Shown here one piece after another: positions 29,354 through 41,500 of a DNA stretch of 64,000 bases. Where the stretch lies: assembly GCA_013416635.1 (NCBI GenBank), contig JACCHT010000001.1, forward strand, positions 806,001-870,000, given 5' to 3'. Below the pieces are notes generated by a model. The model searched no databases and was not told where the DNA came from. It was given only the letters and a program-made list of their open reading frames with translations. A program made the position numbers and the translations under genes. Source of the DNA: Candidatus Thiodubiliella endoseptemdiera (GTDB taxonomy: Bacteria; Pseudomonadota; Gammaproteobacteria; PS1; Pseudothioglobaceae). Each line of letters begins with the position of its first letter. The stretch's first letter is position 1.

Positions 29354-29604
29354 TTTTCTTCCCAGGGTGGCAGCAGATATTCATCGTCTATAGCCTCAAA
29401 ATCTCTAATCAGTTCATCATCCATACCTCTAGCACGCAAAGAATCTTCTCTCATTTTTTTTGCCATTTTCCTATTTTTGATTTTCTTTTGGTAATCCATA
29501 ATCGCTTTACGAATCAATGCACTTTTAGAGATACGCTCTTCTAACGCCATTTCATTGATTTGATTAAAAAAATCATCTTGTGTTTTTAAAGTAATTGTTT
29601 TCAT
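29350..29604 (-). CDS. Ribbon-helix-helix antitoxin
   Basis: 84 residues: MKTITLKTQDDFFNQINEMALEERISKSALIRKAI, a CopG/Arc-type ribbon-helix-helix, followed by a basic region and an acidic tail (DAIDDEYLLPPWEE-like) that would neutralise the toxin. First gene of a type II pair. Confidence 0.85.
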   Translation of the reverse strand: MKTITLKTQDDFFNQINEMALEERISKSALIRKAIMDYQKKIKNRKMAKKMREDSLRARGMDDELIRDFEAIDDEYLLPPWEEK

Positions 29605-29650
29605 AATACCTATTTAGTAATAAAAAGTAATACCATTATAACTTACTTTT

Positions 29651-30694
29651 TTAAACCATCCACTCTTTTTTAATTTCAGCAGCAGAAAACGGCTTAACAC
29701 TTAATTGCTGCACCACACCAACATTGAGTTTAACTTCCACGACAACTAACTTTTCTTCCCTGCCTTGAGAATAACGCGCCAAAATTTTAGCAGCAATTTG
29801 CAAGTCTGCTTGATTTGGCTCACCATCAATCAACGCCAACGGCCCATTACAACTGGTGGGATATAGATTTGCATATTGATTACGATAACCTTCTAAGAAT
29901 TTCACTTCACCTTCTTCTCTAGCAATAATCATTTTAAAACGCGGATTTGGACGAATATGCCTGCCGACTTTAAGCATCATTAAATCGTCCAATTCATATT
30001 CGCGATTGCCACGAGATTGCCACATATCCACCAGTTTATCCGAATATTGTTTATCGGTTAAAAAACAACAACCCCCTGCTGGCGTGGCATAATCTTCAAA
30101 GCCGTATTGCTTGGCAAGTGCCATTTGCGGCTTGCGTGTTCTGCCTGAGAAATCTAATAATTTCTCTCTATCTACCCAACCTTCAATCTCCGCTTTGGTT
30201 GCTGGCAGATGCTTTGCACACAGGGGTCGCAATAATAAATCATCGGCACCTGATTCCCTTTGCACAATCGGCATGGTTTCTTTGCGTTGCGACATCGGGC
30301 GTTGCCCCATTACCTCGCCAGTAATAATAAAATCAAACTCATTTTCCTCCATCCACTGCTTGGCTTTTTTCACCATAAATCCCTTACAATCAAGACAAGG
30401 ATTCATATTCTTACCATAACCGTGCTTTGGGTTAAGCAACACATCACGATACTCTTCAATCACATCAATAATATGCAATTTAATACCGAGTTGCTCTGCC
30501 ACCCATAAGGCATTATTGCGTTTTGGTTTGTCTTTTTTCTGCTTCCGAATAGCGTGGGTATGCCCTTCCACACAAAACCCTGTAAAGAAATTAATCCCCT
30601 CCACATGAATGCCTTGGTCAAGCAACAACTTAGTGCTTAAAAGAGAGTCCAACCCCCCTGAAATTAACGATACTGCTTTTATTTGCTTGCTCAT
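29651..30694 (-). CDS. PP-loop ATP pyrophosphatase, tRNA-thiolation-like (ThiI/MnmA relative)
   Basis: About 347 residues from ATG 30692-30694, chosen because GGAGTGAG precedes it. The PP-loop AVSLISGGLDSLLS is at the N-terminus. A CLDCKGFMVKKA motif (about residue 98), MGQRPMSQ and PAGGCCFL (about residue 210) supply cysteines as in sulfur-transferring thiouridylases. It lacks the THUMP domain of ThiI and the typical MnmA layout. In sulfur oxidisers such proteins occur near DsrC/TusE genes, and a TusE-like gene is 1 kb away. A tRNA or other sulfur-transfer role is inference. The start overlaps the prmA stop (ATGA). Confidence 0.75.
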   Translation of the reverse strand: MSKQIKAVSLISGGLDSLLSTKLLLDQGIHVEGINFFTGFCVEGHTHAIRKQKKDKPKRNNALWVAEQLGIKLHIIDVIEEYRDVLLNPKHGYGKNMNPCLDCKGFMVKKAKQWMEENEFDFIITGEVMGQRPMSQRKETMPIVQRESGADDLLLRPLCAKHLPATKAEIEGWVDREKLLDFSGRTRKPQMALAKQYGFEDYATPAGGCCFLTDKQYSDKLVDMWQSRGNREYELDDLMMLKVGRHIRPNPRFKMIIAREEGEVKFLEGYRNQYANLYPTSCNGPLALIDGEPNQADLQIAAKILARYSQGREEKLVVVEVKLNVGVVQQLSVKPFSAAEIKKEWMV

Positions 30695-31587
30695 TTTCTC
30701 ACTCCATTTACTCGACACCAGTCCTCTTTTTGCACTACTTTTAACCCTGAAAAATACTCACCATAAGCATCCAATATCATCCCCAATTGTTCGTGCAAAA
30801 TACCCGATAAAACAAGTTTCCCACCCGATTTAACCAACTTAGAAAAGTGCTCACACAAACCCACCAAAGGCTTTGCCAAAATATTGGCAATCAGCAAATC
30901 CACTTTTTCCAACTGCCCTTCATTATCAATATGTAGTGCGATAATTTTAGCTCCCACCTGATTATTTTCAATATTACTGCGTGTCGCAATCACCGCCTGC
31001 GGGTCATTATCCACACAAACCGCCCGATTAGCCCCCAATTTAACAGCGGCAATCGCCAAAATTCCTGACCCCGAACCATAATCAATCACACTTTGCCCCA
31101 TAGGCGGATTCTCATCCAAATATTGCAAACACAAATCTGTCGTTTGATGCGTCCCCGTACCAAATGCCAACCCTGGATCCATATTAATCACCACCGCATC
31201 ATCAGGTAATTGCGCACTGTCTTCCCACGACGGACAAATCCAAACACGCCTACCAAATTGCATCGCATGAAAATCCTTCTTACACTCATCTTCCCAAACC
31301 CGGTCTTTAAGTAATTCAAATTCCACTTCATCAATCTGACAAATTTGCTTTAAAGAATTTTTAACAAATGTTTGGTCGGTGCTGACATCAAACAACGCAG
31401 CAATGGTTACGAACTGCCACAAAGGCGTTTCACCCACAGGTGGCTCAAAAATCTCATCATCATTGGTATCACTAAAAGTAACCGAAACACACCCTAATCC
31501 CATCAACACTTCACTGACGAAATCAGCCTGTTTCTTTGAAGTATTTAGTGTCATTTGCATCCAATCCATAGCGGTGAAATTATACAT
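30691..31587 (-). CDS. prmA: Ribosomal protein L11 methyltransferase
   Basis: 298 residues, family length. The N-terminal substrate-binding domain (MDWMQMTLNTSKKQADFVSEVLMGLG) is followed by a SAM-binding Rossmann domain: DPGLAFGTGTHQTT, VIDYGSGSGILAIAAVKLGA and LLIANILAKPL. It trimethylates L11. The ribosome site AAGGGA supports ATG 31587. Divergent from the DsrC paralogue gene with about 80 bp between. Confidence 0.95.
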   Translation of the reverse strand: MYNFTAMDWMQMTLNTSKKQADFVSEVLMGLGCVSVTFSDTNDDEIFEPPVGETPLWQFVTIAALFDVSTDQTFVKNSLKQICQIDEVEFELLKDRVWEDECKKDFHAMQFGRRVWICPSWEDSAQLPDDAVVINMDPGLAFGTGTHQTTDLCLQYLDENPPMGQSVIDYGSGSGILAIAAVKLGANRAVCVDNDPQAVIATRSNIENNQVGAKIIALHIDNEGQLEKVDLLIANILAKPLVGLCEHFSKLVKSGGKLVLSGILHEQLGMILDAYGEYFSGLKVVQKEDWCRVNGVRK

Positions 31588-31670
31588 AACTTCATTCCCT
31601 TATAAAAACCAAGTAAATAATTCAGGTAATACATTATAATAACCAAGTTATTAATTATTAGGAAGGAAAA

Positions 31671-31961
31671 ATGGCATTAGAAAGAACAGGAAATGGATAT
31701 TTGGTTGACCCAAGCATCTGGAGCGAAGAAATTATGTTTGAAATGGCAAAAGAAGACGACATAGAACTCACCGAAAGCATGGTTACGCAAATTATGGCAG
31801 CCAGAGACTATTTTGCTGAGAACTCATCAGTCCCCCCTATCAGAACTTTCGCCAAAGTCGTCGGCATTGACAAAAAAATCTTATTTAAAGAGTGGCTCAC
31901 CGGCCCGATGAAGCCTATCACCAAATACGGTGGTATGCCACAACCAACAGGTTGTGTTTAG
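31671..31961 (+). CDS. DsrC/TusE-family protein with a single C-terminal cysteine
   Basis: 96 residues. It is clearly homologous to DsrC at 15800 (GYLVDPSIWSEEIMFEMAKEDDIELTE... and PQPTGCV at the end), but the position eleven residues before CysA is Thr, not Cys. Family members with only CysA include TusE, which hands sulfur to MnmA for 2-thiouridine. Others are DsrC-like regulators. A strong AGGAAGG precedes the start and a good terminator follows, so it is a single-gene unit. I would call it tusE only tentatively. Confidence 0.88.
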   Translation: MALERTGNGYLVDPSIWSEEIMFEMAKEDDIELTESMVTQIMAARDYFAENSSVPPIRTFAKVVGIDKKILFKEWLTGPMKPITKYGGMPQPTGCV

Positions 31962-31981
31962 CATATCAATAATCCAATAAC

Positions 31982-32008
31982 AAAACCCGCCGAAAGCGGG
32001 TTTTTTTT
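31982..32008 (+). terminator. Rho-independent terminator after the DsrC paralogue
   Basis: Stem CCCGC with GCGGG, loop CGAAA, followed by eight T, 20 bp after the stop. Confidence 0.9.
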
Positions 32009-32114
32009 ATCATTAATATTATCCCAAACACAACGGCTTACCCCAATGAAAATCAGCAAACACCCCTGCCGACCTTATTCGCCATTTGCTTTTTTCGCTT
32101 CCGCTAAAGTGTAG

Positions 32115-32193
32115 CCCATGCCAATTCAAAATACCCAATAGCTTTCTTGGTTTTGCCTAGTGTTTGGTAAATCAATCCAAATTCATTCAAATA
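32115..32193 (-). pseudogene. TPR-like C-terminal remnant
   Basis: The minus strand reads LNEFGLIYQTLGKTKKAIGYFELAWATL and a stop, a typical tetratricopeptide helix pair. The rest of the protein is missing: a MITE abuts the 5' side and alaS lies beyond. Only this fragment is visible. Confidence 0.45.
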
Positions 32194-32354
32194 GAGACCT
32201 TTGCATAAATAGGGATGATTAGCAAAATGACAGATTTTATTAAATTGGAAATTTTTTAAATCCACTCCTAGCAGGGCTAAGGGTGTTTTTAAAAAGTTTG
32301 TAATTTGATGAAAGATGGCGTTTTGATGATTATTCATATTTATGCAAAGGTCTC
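32194..32354. repeat. MITE-like repeat, copy 5
   Basis: 161-bp copy in the orientation of copy 1, flanked by AAATA on both sides (5-bp target duplication). It lies between the TPR remnant and the alaS stop. Confidence 0.9.
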
Positions 32355-32392
32355 AAATAAAGTATATTTTCTGTTACCAGATTAAAAGCTTG

Positions 32393-35593
<3,201 letters not shown>

Positions 35594-35917
35594 ATGGGAA
35601 AAATGGACGAAGAGTTTGGTATACAGTTTCAAAAAGCAGTAAAATTAATTAATGTATTTGTTGGTGAAACCGCTTATTTATCTTTAGACGAACTGTCTAA
35701 TTTAGACCCAAACATAGATAAAATGGCACAAACAGTTAAACTGTTCGCCGACTTTTTAAAAATTATTGCAAGTGAACCGTTTTATGATGAGAACAAAGCC
35801 ACTAATATATTCCAATGTTCGCTTATAATGGAACGCATGGCAATAGCGGTAAAAGGTGAAGACTTAGAAGAATTTAAAAGATTATCAACAGAATTAAAAA
35901 ACCACGCACAATACTAA
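35594..35917 (+). CDS. Small hypothetical protein
   Basis: 107 residues, acidic, predicted mostly helical (MGKMDEEFGIQFQKAVKLINVFVGE...). No signal peptide, no membrane helix, no motif I recognise. A TATAAT lies directly before the start codon. It is followed after 11 bp by a second tiny gene with AAAGGAG, and then by a terminator, so the pair looks like a real two-gene operon. It sits between the true and the degraded alaS copies, inside the duplicated accessory block. Confidence 0.6.
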   Translation: MGKMDEEFGIQFQKAVKLINVFVGETAYLSLDELSNLDPNIDKMAQTVKLFADFLKIIASEPFYDENKATNIFQCSLIMERMAIAVKGEDLEEFKRLSTELKNHAQY

Positions 35918-35928
35918 AGGAGATTATT

Positions 35929-36057
35929 ATGAATGACTTAAAAAAATATAAAACATTACAAAAAATGACGGCACTTGTTAACGATTTGGAAAAAGCGCTT
36001 AATGAGCTTATCGCTAAAAGCAGAGCATATGACGCTAGAAAGAATAAAGCGGCTTAA
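35929..36057 (+). CDS. Very small basic protein, second gene of a pair
   Basis: 42 residues, MNDLKKYKTLQKMTALVNDL..., helical and basic at both ends, with AAAGGAG just upstream and the terminator 20 bp downstream. It could be a partner or a regulator of the 107-residue protein. No family recognised. Confidence 0.55.
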   Translation: MNDLKKYKTLQKMTALVNDLEKALNELIAKSRAYDARKNKAA

Positions 36058-36076
36058 CTTTTGTATAAGTTTTAAT

Positions 36077-36102
36077 AAAACCGCTGTAATAGCGGTTTTT
36101 AT
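36077..36102 (+). terminator. Rho-independent terminator after the small-protein pair
   Basis: Stem AAAACCGCT with AGCGGTTTT, loop GTAAT, then T-rich. Confidence 0.85.
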
Positions 36103-36175
36103 TGCCTAATGAGATAAATGGGGACATAAATGGGGACAGGCTACTTTAAAAATAAATGGGGACAGGCTACTTTTA

Positions 36176-36442
36176 TCATAGTTTTTTCTTATTTTTTGGT
36201 CTTCCTCTAGCCTTTAGAGTTGACAGCAAACCATGCTTCTTTGCCATTTTTATAACCCAGTTTTCATTGCCAAGTGGTGCTTGTCTATTAATACTGTTTC
36301 TGATTTTATCTATTTCTTTTTGAGTTTGTGGCGTATTGACATATTCCACCCAGTTATCTAGTTCTCCATAAGGCTTGTTCAATATCTTTCTATTTCTAAA
36401 AACTCTTTCTGATAATGACCCGTATTGCCAATCTTGTGCTTT
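36176..36442 (-). pseudogene. RAYT transposase, C-terminal fragment
   Basis: The frame matches the last 86 residues of the intact RAYT at 52214 (AQDWQYGSLSERVF... to RPKNKKKL). It is truncated on its 5' side where the degraded alaS copy begins (about 36462). Downstream of it are two GGGGACAGGCTACTTT repeats (36135-36180). The N-terminal half of a similar gene, in the same orientation, is at 39490-39610. Confidence 0.85.
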
Positions 36443-36462
36443 AAACATTCATTTTCAATTTT

Positions 36463-37892
<1,430 letters not shown>

Positions 37893-37954
37893 CTAATTTA
37901 GTGTCCAGTTTTGGGGAACTTCAGGCTACTTTTTGATATATAATTCCCCACTTT

Positions 37955-38760
37955 TACCCCAACACTAAAATGCCACGCATACCAAGAGGTCAAACCATAT
38001 GGCGGAATCTATCATATTATCAATAGAGGAAATATGAAAAAAATAATGGGGACAGGCTACTTTTATGATATAATTCCCCACTTTTACCCCAACACTAAAA
38101 TGCCACGCATACCAAAGAGGTCAAACCCAAGGCGGAATCTATCATATTATCAATAGAGGAAATATGCGTATGCAAGTTTTTGATGATGAGGATGATTACG
38201 AGTTTTCCTAAAATTATTAAAACAGGGTTAGAAAGAGATAATATTGAGTTACACGCCTATTGCCTGATGCCTAATCACTTTCATTTATTACTTGTACCAC
38301 AAGGTGAAAATAGTCTGAGTAAATTTATGCAATGGGTGATGACTTCCATGTGCGTTATTATCATAAGAAAACAAACCTCAGAACATATTTGGCAAGGTAG
38401 ATTTAAAAGTTTTATTGTTGAAAAAGACAGTTATTATCTAACTTTGATGCGCTATATAGAGGCTAATGCGTTAAGGGCTGATTTAAGCAAAACAGCACAA
38501 GATTGGCAATACAGGTCATTATCAGAAAAAGTTTTTTGAAATAGAAAGATATTGAACAAGCCTTATGGAGAACTAGATAACTGGGTGGAATATGTCAATA
38601 CGCCACAAACTCAAAAGAAATAGATAAAATCAGAAACAGTATTAATAGACAAGCACCACTTGGCAATGAAAACTGGGTTATAAAAATGGCAAAGAAGCAT
38701 GGTTTGCTGTCAACTCTAAAGGCTAGAGGAAGACCAAAAATAAAAAAACTATGATAAAAG
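37955..38760 (+). pseudogene. RAYT transposase, partly duplicated and frameshifted copy
   Basis: A first start (ATGCCACGCATACC at 37971) breaks off after about 22 codons. A second complete upstream REP and start (38101) follow. The second copy runs to about 38756 with the HUH motif in LMPNHFHLLLV, but has several single-base gaps (CCAAAGAGG, GAGTTTTCCTAAAATT, TTTTTTGAAATAG) that break the frame. Flanking GGGGACAGGCTACTTTTAT and its complement are present. Confidence 0.85.
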
Positions 38761-38784
38761 TAGCCTGTCCCCATTTATGTCCCA

Positions 38785-38960
38785 ATGATTATGAACAAGC
38801 GTTTTATAAAGGGGAATTACCCAACTTAACAAAAGCCTTTTTGGTTGTTGGGTTACTTGAATTTGGGGCAAGCCCCAAACCCCATTGTTCAATCAAAAGA
38901 ACAAGGGTATAATTTATTGAAGTGGTGTCCAGTCAAGGGGGAATCGCAGCCTGTCCCATT
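38785..38960 (+). mobile_element. IS3-family right-end remnant
   Basis: This matches the last 170 bp of the IS3-type element at 55466-56815 (from YYSPSDYE... through FNQKKQGYN and the end GTGGTGTCCAGTCA). The rest of the element is missing. A left-end remnant (TTTAGTGTCCAGTTTTGGGG) lies at about 37900. So an IS3 copy once flanked this RAYT as well. Confidence 0.75.
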
Positions 38961-39128
38961 ATTTTTTCCCGTCCCCATTATTTTTATTCATTATACTTTC
39001 AATCGTTAATTACACGGTTTTTTCCATGCTATTAAAAATTGTGAAAATTAAGGAGATTACCGAGAATACTGGCCAAATTTTTGCCAGTACCGACCAAATT
39101 TTACTTCCATTGTACTTGCTTGCAGATT
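38961..39128. other. Non-coding stretch with REP motifs
   Basis: AT-rich. It holds two degenerate CCTGTCCC/CCGTCCCC motifs and a short CTGGCCAAA/TTTGCCAG palindrome near 39070. No gene seen. Confidence 0.4.
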
Positions 39129-39344
39129 TCAAAGTCCTATTAGTGCCGGTATTGAGTATGCAATAATCGCCACAAGCACAAATATCAAAAACTCAATTGA
39201 TACAACAAGCTTCATTAAAATATTAGCCACAACACTCACTAATATATTGTACAGCCAAACGCTTTGGCTAAACCAAAATCGCCATTTGAAAGTTTGCTAA
39301 AACCCTCTTTCTGTGGTATTTTCATTTGTTTCGTTTTCACTCAT
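39129..39344 (-). pseudogene. Small two-helix membrane protein, cassette gene with two 1-base gaps
   Basis: From ATG 39342-39344 (AGGAG upstream) the minus strand reads MSENETNENTTE, then after one added base EGFSKLSNGDFGLAKAF, and after a second WLYNILVSVVANILMKLVV...IPALIGL and stop, about 72 residues with two hydrophobic helices. The start lies 22 bp after the attC site at 39366-39422 and in the right direction, so it is the next cassette of the left array. Function unknown. Confidence 0.6.
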
Positions 39345-39365
39345 TGTGTTTCTCCTTGTAATGGA

Positions 39366-39422
39366 ACATAACGCTTGAATTCAGCTGCCGCGTTAGCGGT
39401 CGGCTGGAGTGATTTGTTAGGT
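39366..39422 (-). other. Integron attC site, left array
   Basis: Read on the minus strand it starts ACCTAAC (fits RYYYAAC) and ends GTTATGT, 57 bp. The centre CAGCCGACCGC-TAAC-GCGGCAGCTG is an imperfect inverted repeat. Nearly base-for-base the same as the attC at 50458-50514. It ends a cassette holding 40534-39709. Confidence 0.85.
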
Positions 39423-39489
39423 GCTTTTATAATATTTTTCATTTAATCACACACTGACCCCAATTATTATTTCTAGCCCTGTTTTTAAT

Positions 39490-39660
39490 AATTTTAGGAA
39501 AACTCGTAATCATCCTCATCATCAAAAACTTGCATACGCATATTTCCTCTATTGATAATATGATAGATTCCGCCCTGGGTTTGACCTCTTGGTATGCGTG
39601 GCATTTTAGTGTTGGGGTAAAAGTGGGGAATTATATCATAAAAGTAGCCTGTCCCCATTA
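39490..39660 (-). pseudogene. RAYT transposase, N-terminal fragment
   Basis: The minus strand carries the REP leader, ATGCCACGCATACC and the first codons to DDEDDYEF...KLLKTGLE, then diverges at about 39478. It sits inside the cassette between the DUF2971 gene and the attC site. One base is missing in the GAGTTTTCC run. Confidence 0.8.
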
Positions 39661-39708
39661 TTCATGTCCCCATTATTCATTATTTTTTGAATTTAAAATC
39701 CTTACAAT

Positions 39709-40266
39709 CAATTTTTATTATATCTTTTAACTTTTTTCAAATCTAAATATTTCTTTAGATTCTTGTGTTGTTCTTTTATTCTACCATAATTTCCAAGTTG
39801 TTTATATGGTGTGCCAAAATAGATTCTTGTAATATTTCCTATTTCTCTTCATTATTGGCATCGATTGAAAGATACCTGAACTCATGCTCATATTGCCATT
39901 CAGTTGTTTTGTGAGTTAAAATTTTCTCTATAGAATCAAGGCTGCTATATTTATCACTATAAACAACTTCTTTAATATTTTTACAATTATTAACCTCTAC
40001 CTCAATAACAATACCCAGTCCAGCATTAGCATAATGTCCCCACATCAGTTGGCTGTTTAATGCATTTTTTCCAGAAAAAGAGCAAATTTTATATTGTTGT
40101 TTTTGGCCTAATGATATTTTTTTATTACTTTGATTGATAGAAAAAACACCTTCGTTCATATCGTTAAAATTTAGAAAATCACAACAGTAAAACCATTTTT
40201 GATAATGCTTTCAACTTTTTCAAAATCTTCACAATCTGCTAATGGTCTAAATTTATATAGTTTCAT
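39709..40266 (-). CDS. DUF2971-family protein, cassette gene with two 1-base gaps
   Basis: Reconstructed length is about 186 residues. From ATG 40264-40266: MKLYKFRPLADCEDFEKVESIIKNG, then with one T added at 40189-40192 FYCCDFLNFNDMNEG, followed by the family core LMWGHYANAGLGIVIEVE and WQYEHEFRYL. With one A added at 39842-39844 it continues GNITRIYFGTPYKQLGNY to a stop at 39709. The LMWGHYANAGLGIVIE segment is the DUF2971 hallmark. Members are common in defence islands and integrons, but their activity is not established. It starts 5 bp after the preceding small gene. Confidence 0.75.
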
Positions 40267-40270
40267 TTCA

Positions 40271-40525
40271 TTAGTTTTTTGTAGAATATCGACTTGCAGC
40301 TTTATTAAAAACTATTTCCAATTTATTGTGCAAATTTTTAAAATTTTTAAAAATTAATATTGAAATTATTAAAAATATAACACCAAAAGATAAACCAAAA
40401 AAGACGCCGTCCATTCTTCTAGGAAATTCATGAATCGCAATAACCATACCATATACCCCATAAAAAAGAGTAAAAATAAACAAAGACCCAAATATTATAT
40501 CACCAACTAATTTTAATTTATTCAT
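40271..40525 (-). CDS. Small membrane protein, first cassette gene of the left array
   Basis: About 84 residues from ATG 40523-40525 (MNKLKLVGDIIFGSLF...), with two hydrophobic helices (about residues 8-26 and 43-60) and a basic tail. It begins 11 bp after the attI-like GTTAGGT junction. No known family. Confidence 0.65.
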   Translation of the reverse strand: MNKLKLVGDIIFGSLFIFTLFYGVYGMVIAIHEFPRRMDGVFFGLSFGVIFLIISILIFKNFKNLHNKLEIVFNKAASRYSTKN

Positions 40526-40535
40526 GCCAGCCACC

Positions 40536-40598
40536 TAACTATTATTATAAGGACATATTTCCCTATATTCCGATATTAAAAATAAAATCCTGTAAAAA
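40536..40598 (-). other. attI-like site, left copy (inverted)
   Basis: 63 bp, near identical to 49559-49620 read in the other direction (TTTTTACAGG...AAATATGTCCTTATAATAATAGTTA). After GTTA the two sequences differ completely, as expected when different cassettes are joined at the crossover GTT. Here the junction is GTTAGGT. No integrase gene adjoins this copy. Confidence 0.65.
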
Positions 40599-40817
40599 TG
40601 TTGTATTTTTACAACTTCATTGGTCTGAAACTAGGTTTTTACTTGATATACGATATTGCAAGTAAAAATATTTCTTACATGATTTTAACTTATTAATATT
40701 GGCAATTATTGTAACAGAAACAACGCCTATCGGCAAAAAAATATGGAAATTAATGTAGGGTTCAAAAGAACCAAAATAAAGACTTATGCGCTTGACGCTC
40801 TATTTTGATGATTTTTC
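40599..40817. other. Non-coding gap between left attI-like site and trx-like gene
   Basis: AT-rich, with a short TGTAAAAATGTTGTATTTTTACA palindrome near 40591-40613. No gene and no remnant of an integrase that I can see. Confidence 0.45.
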
Positions 40818-41147
40818 TTAGCGGTTCATTTTGGTAAAAACTTGCTCTATTTTTTGCTCTAAAGCCAACAAACTAAAACCCCGCACTTCTTCAATAAATT
40901 TCTGACCCATAAAAAATACTTGCACCACGGGTAGTGAAAACACGCCGTATTGGGCGCAGACTTCTTGCAATACTTCGCAATCAATATAAACCATTTTTAG
41001 ATTGGGGAATTTCTCTGAGTATTTTGCAACAATCTGCGGTTTAATGGTTTGGCACACACCACAATTTTCACCGCCAAATAATACCAATAACGCATTTTGT
41101 TCTTGCTTGAGTCTGTCTAATTGTGCTTGATTTTCAATCTGAATCAT
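40818..41147 (-). CDS. Thioredoxin-like protein
   Basis: 109 residues of thioredoxin fold with the active site GGENCGVCQTIKP (CGVC, about residues 29-32), then VYIDCEVLQEVCAQYGVFSLPVVQVF with the cis-proline. A CGVC rather than CGPC centre and extra cysteines suggest a specialised thiol-disulfide role. It overlaps the HIT gene by 4 bp. Confidence 0.88.
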   Translation of the reverse strand: MIQIENQAQLDRLKQEQNALLVLFGGENCGVCQTIKPQIVAKYSEKFPNLKMVYIDCEVLQEVCAQYGVFSLPVVQVFFMGQKFIEEVRGFSLLALEQKIEQVFTKMNR

Positions 41148-41500
41148 AACTGTTCTTTAAGTTGATTGAAGAAAGTTTCAAAATCGAGTAACTCTAATTT
41201 TGCGTCTCTTTGCTTCTCACCCCACATTGGCTCAGGAAAATAACTGTCCAACTCAAATCGTGCCATCACATGCCAATGCACCTGCGGCAACATATTGCCA
41301 AAAGATGCAATATTGATTTTGTCTGCATTAAAATAATTCAGCATTAATTTTTCAGCAATATCAATCACCCGAAAAAATTCCGTTTTTTCCTCAAGCGTGC
41401 ATTCACTAAATTCTTTCACCTTGCGCTTAGCAAAAACTTTTACCCACGGGATTTCACTGGGTTCAATTTCTACGGTAATTAAATTATTTTCATAAATCAT
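41144..41500 (-). CDS. HIT-family hydrolase
   Basis: About 118 residues from ATG 41498-41500 (MIYENNLITVEIEPSEIPWV). The active segment is NMLPQVHWHVMARFELD: two histidines of the HIT triad are present and the third position is Met, as in a known HIT subgroup. Likely a nucleotide hydrolase or transferase. The start codon directly abuts a MITE, so the repeat replaced the native leader. An in-frame ATG inside the repeat could extend the protein by 13 residues, which I think is fortuitous. Confidence 0.85.
   Translation of the reverse strand: MIYENNLITVEIEPSEIPWVKVFAKRKVKEFSECTLEEKTEFFRVIDIAEKLMLNYFNADKINIASFGNMLPQVHWHVMARFELDSYFPEPMWGEKQRDAKLELLDFETFFNQLKEQL

Noticed and set aside
36110..36180. 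Closely spaced GGGGACAGGCTAC repeats as a CRISPR array
   Set aside because: Only two or three units, no regular spacers, no cas genes. They are REP motifs linked to RAYT genes.
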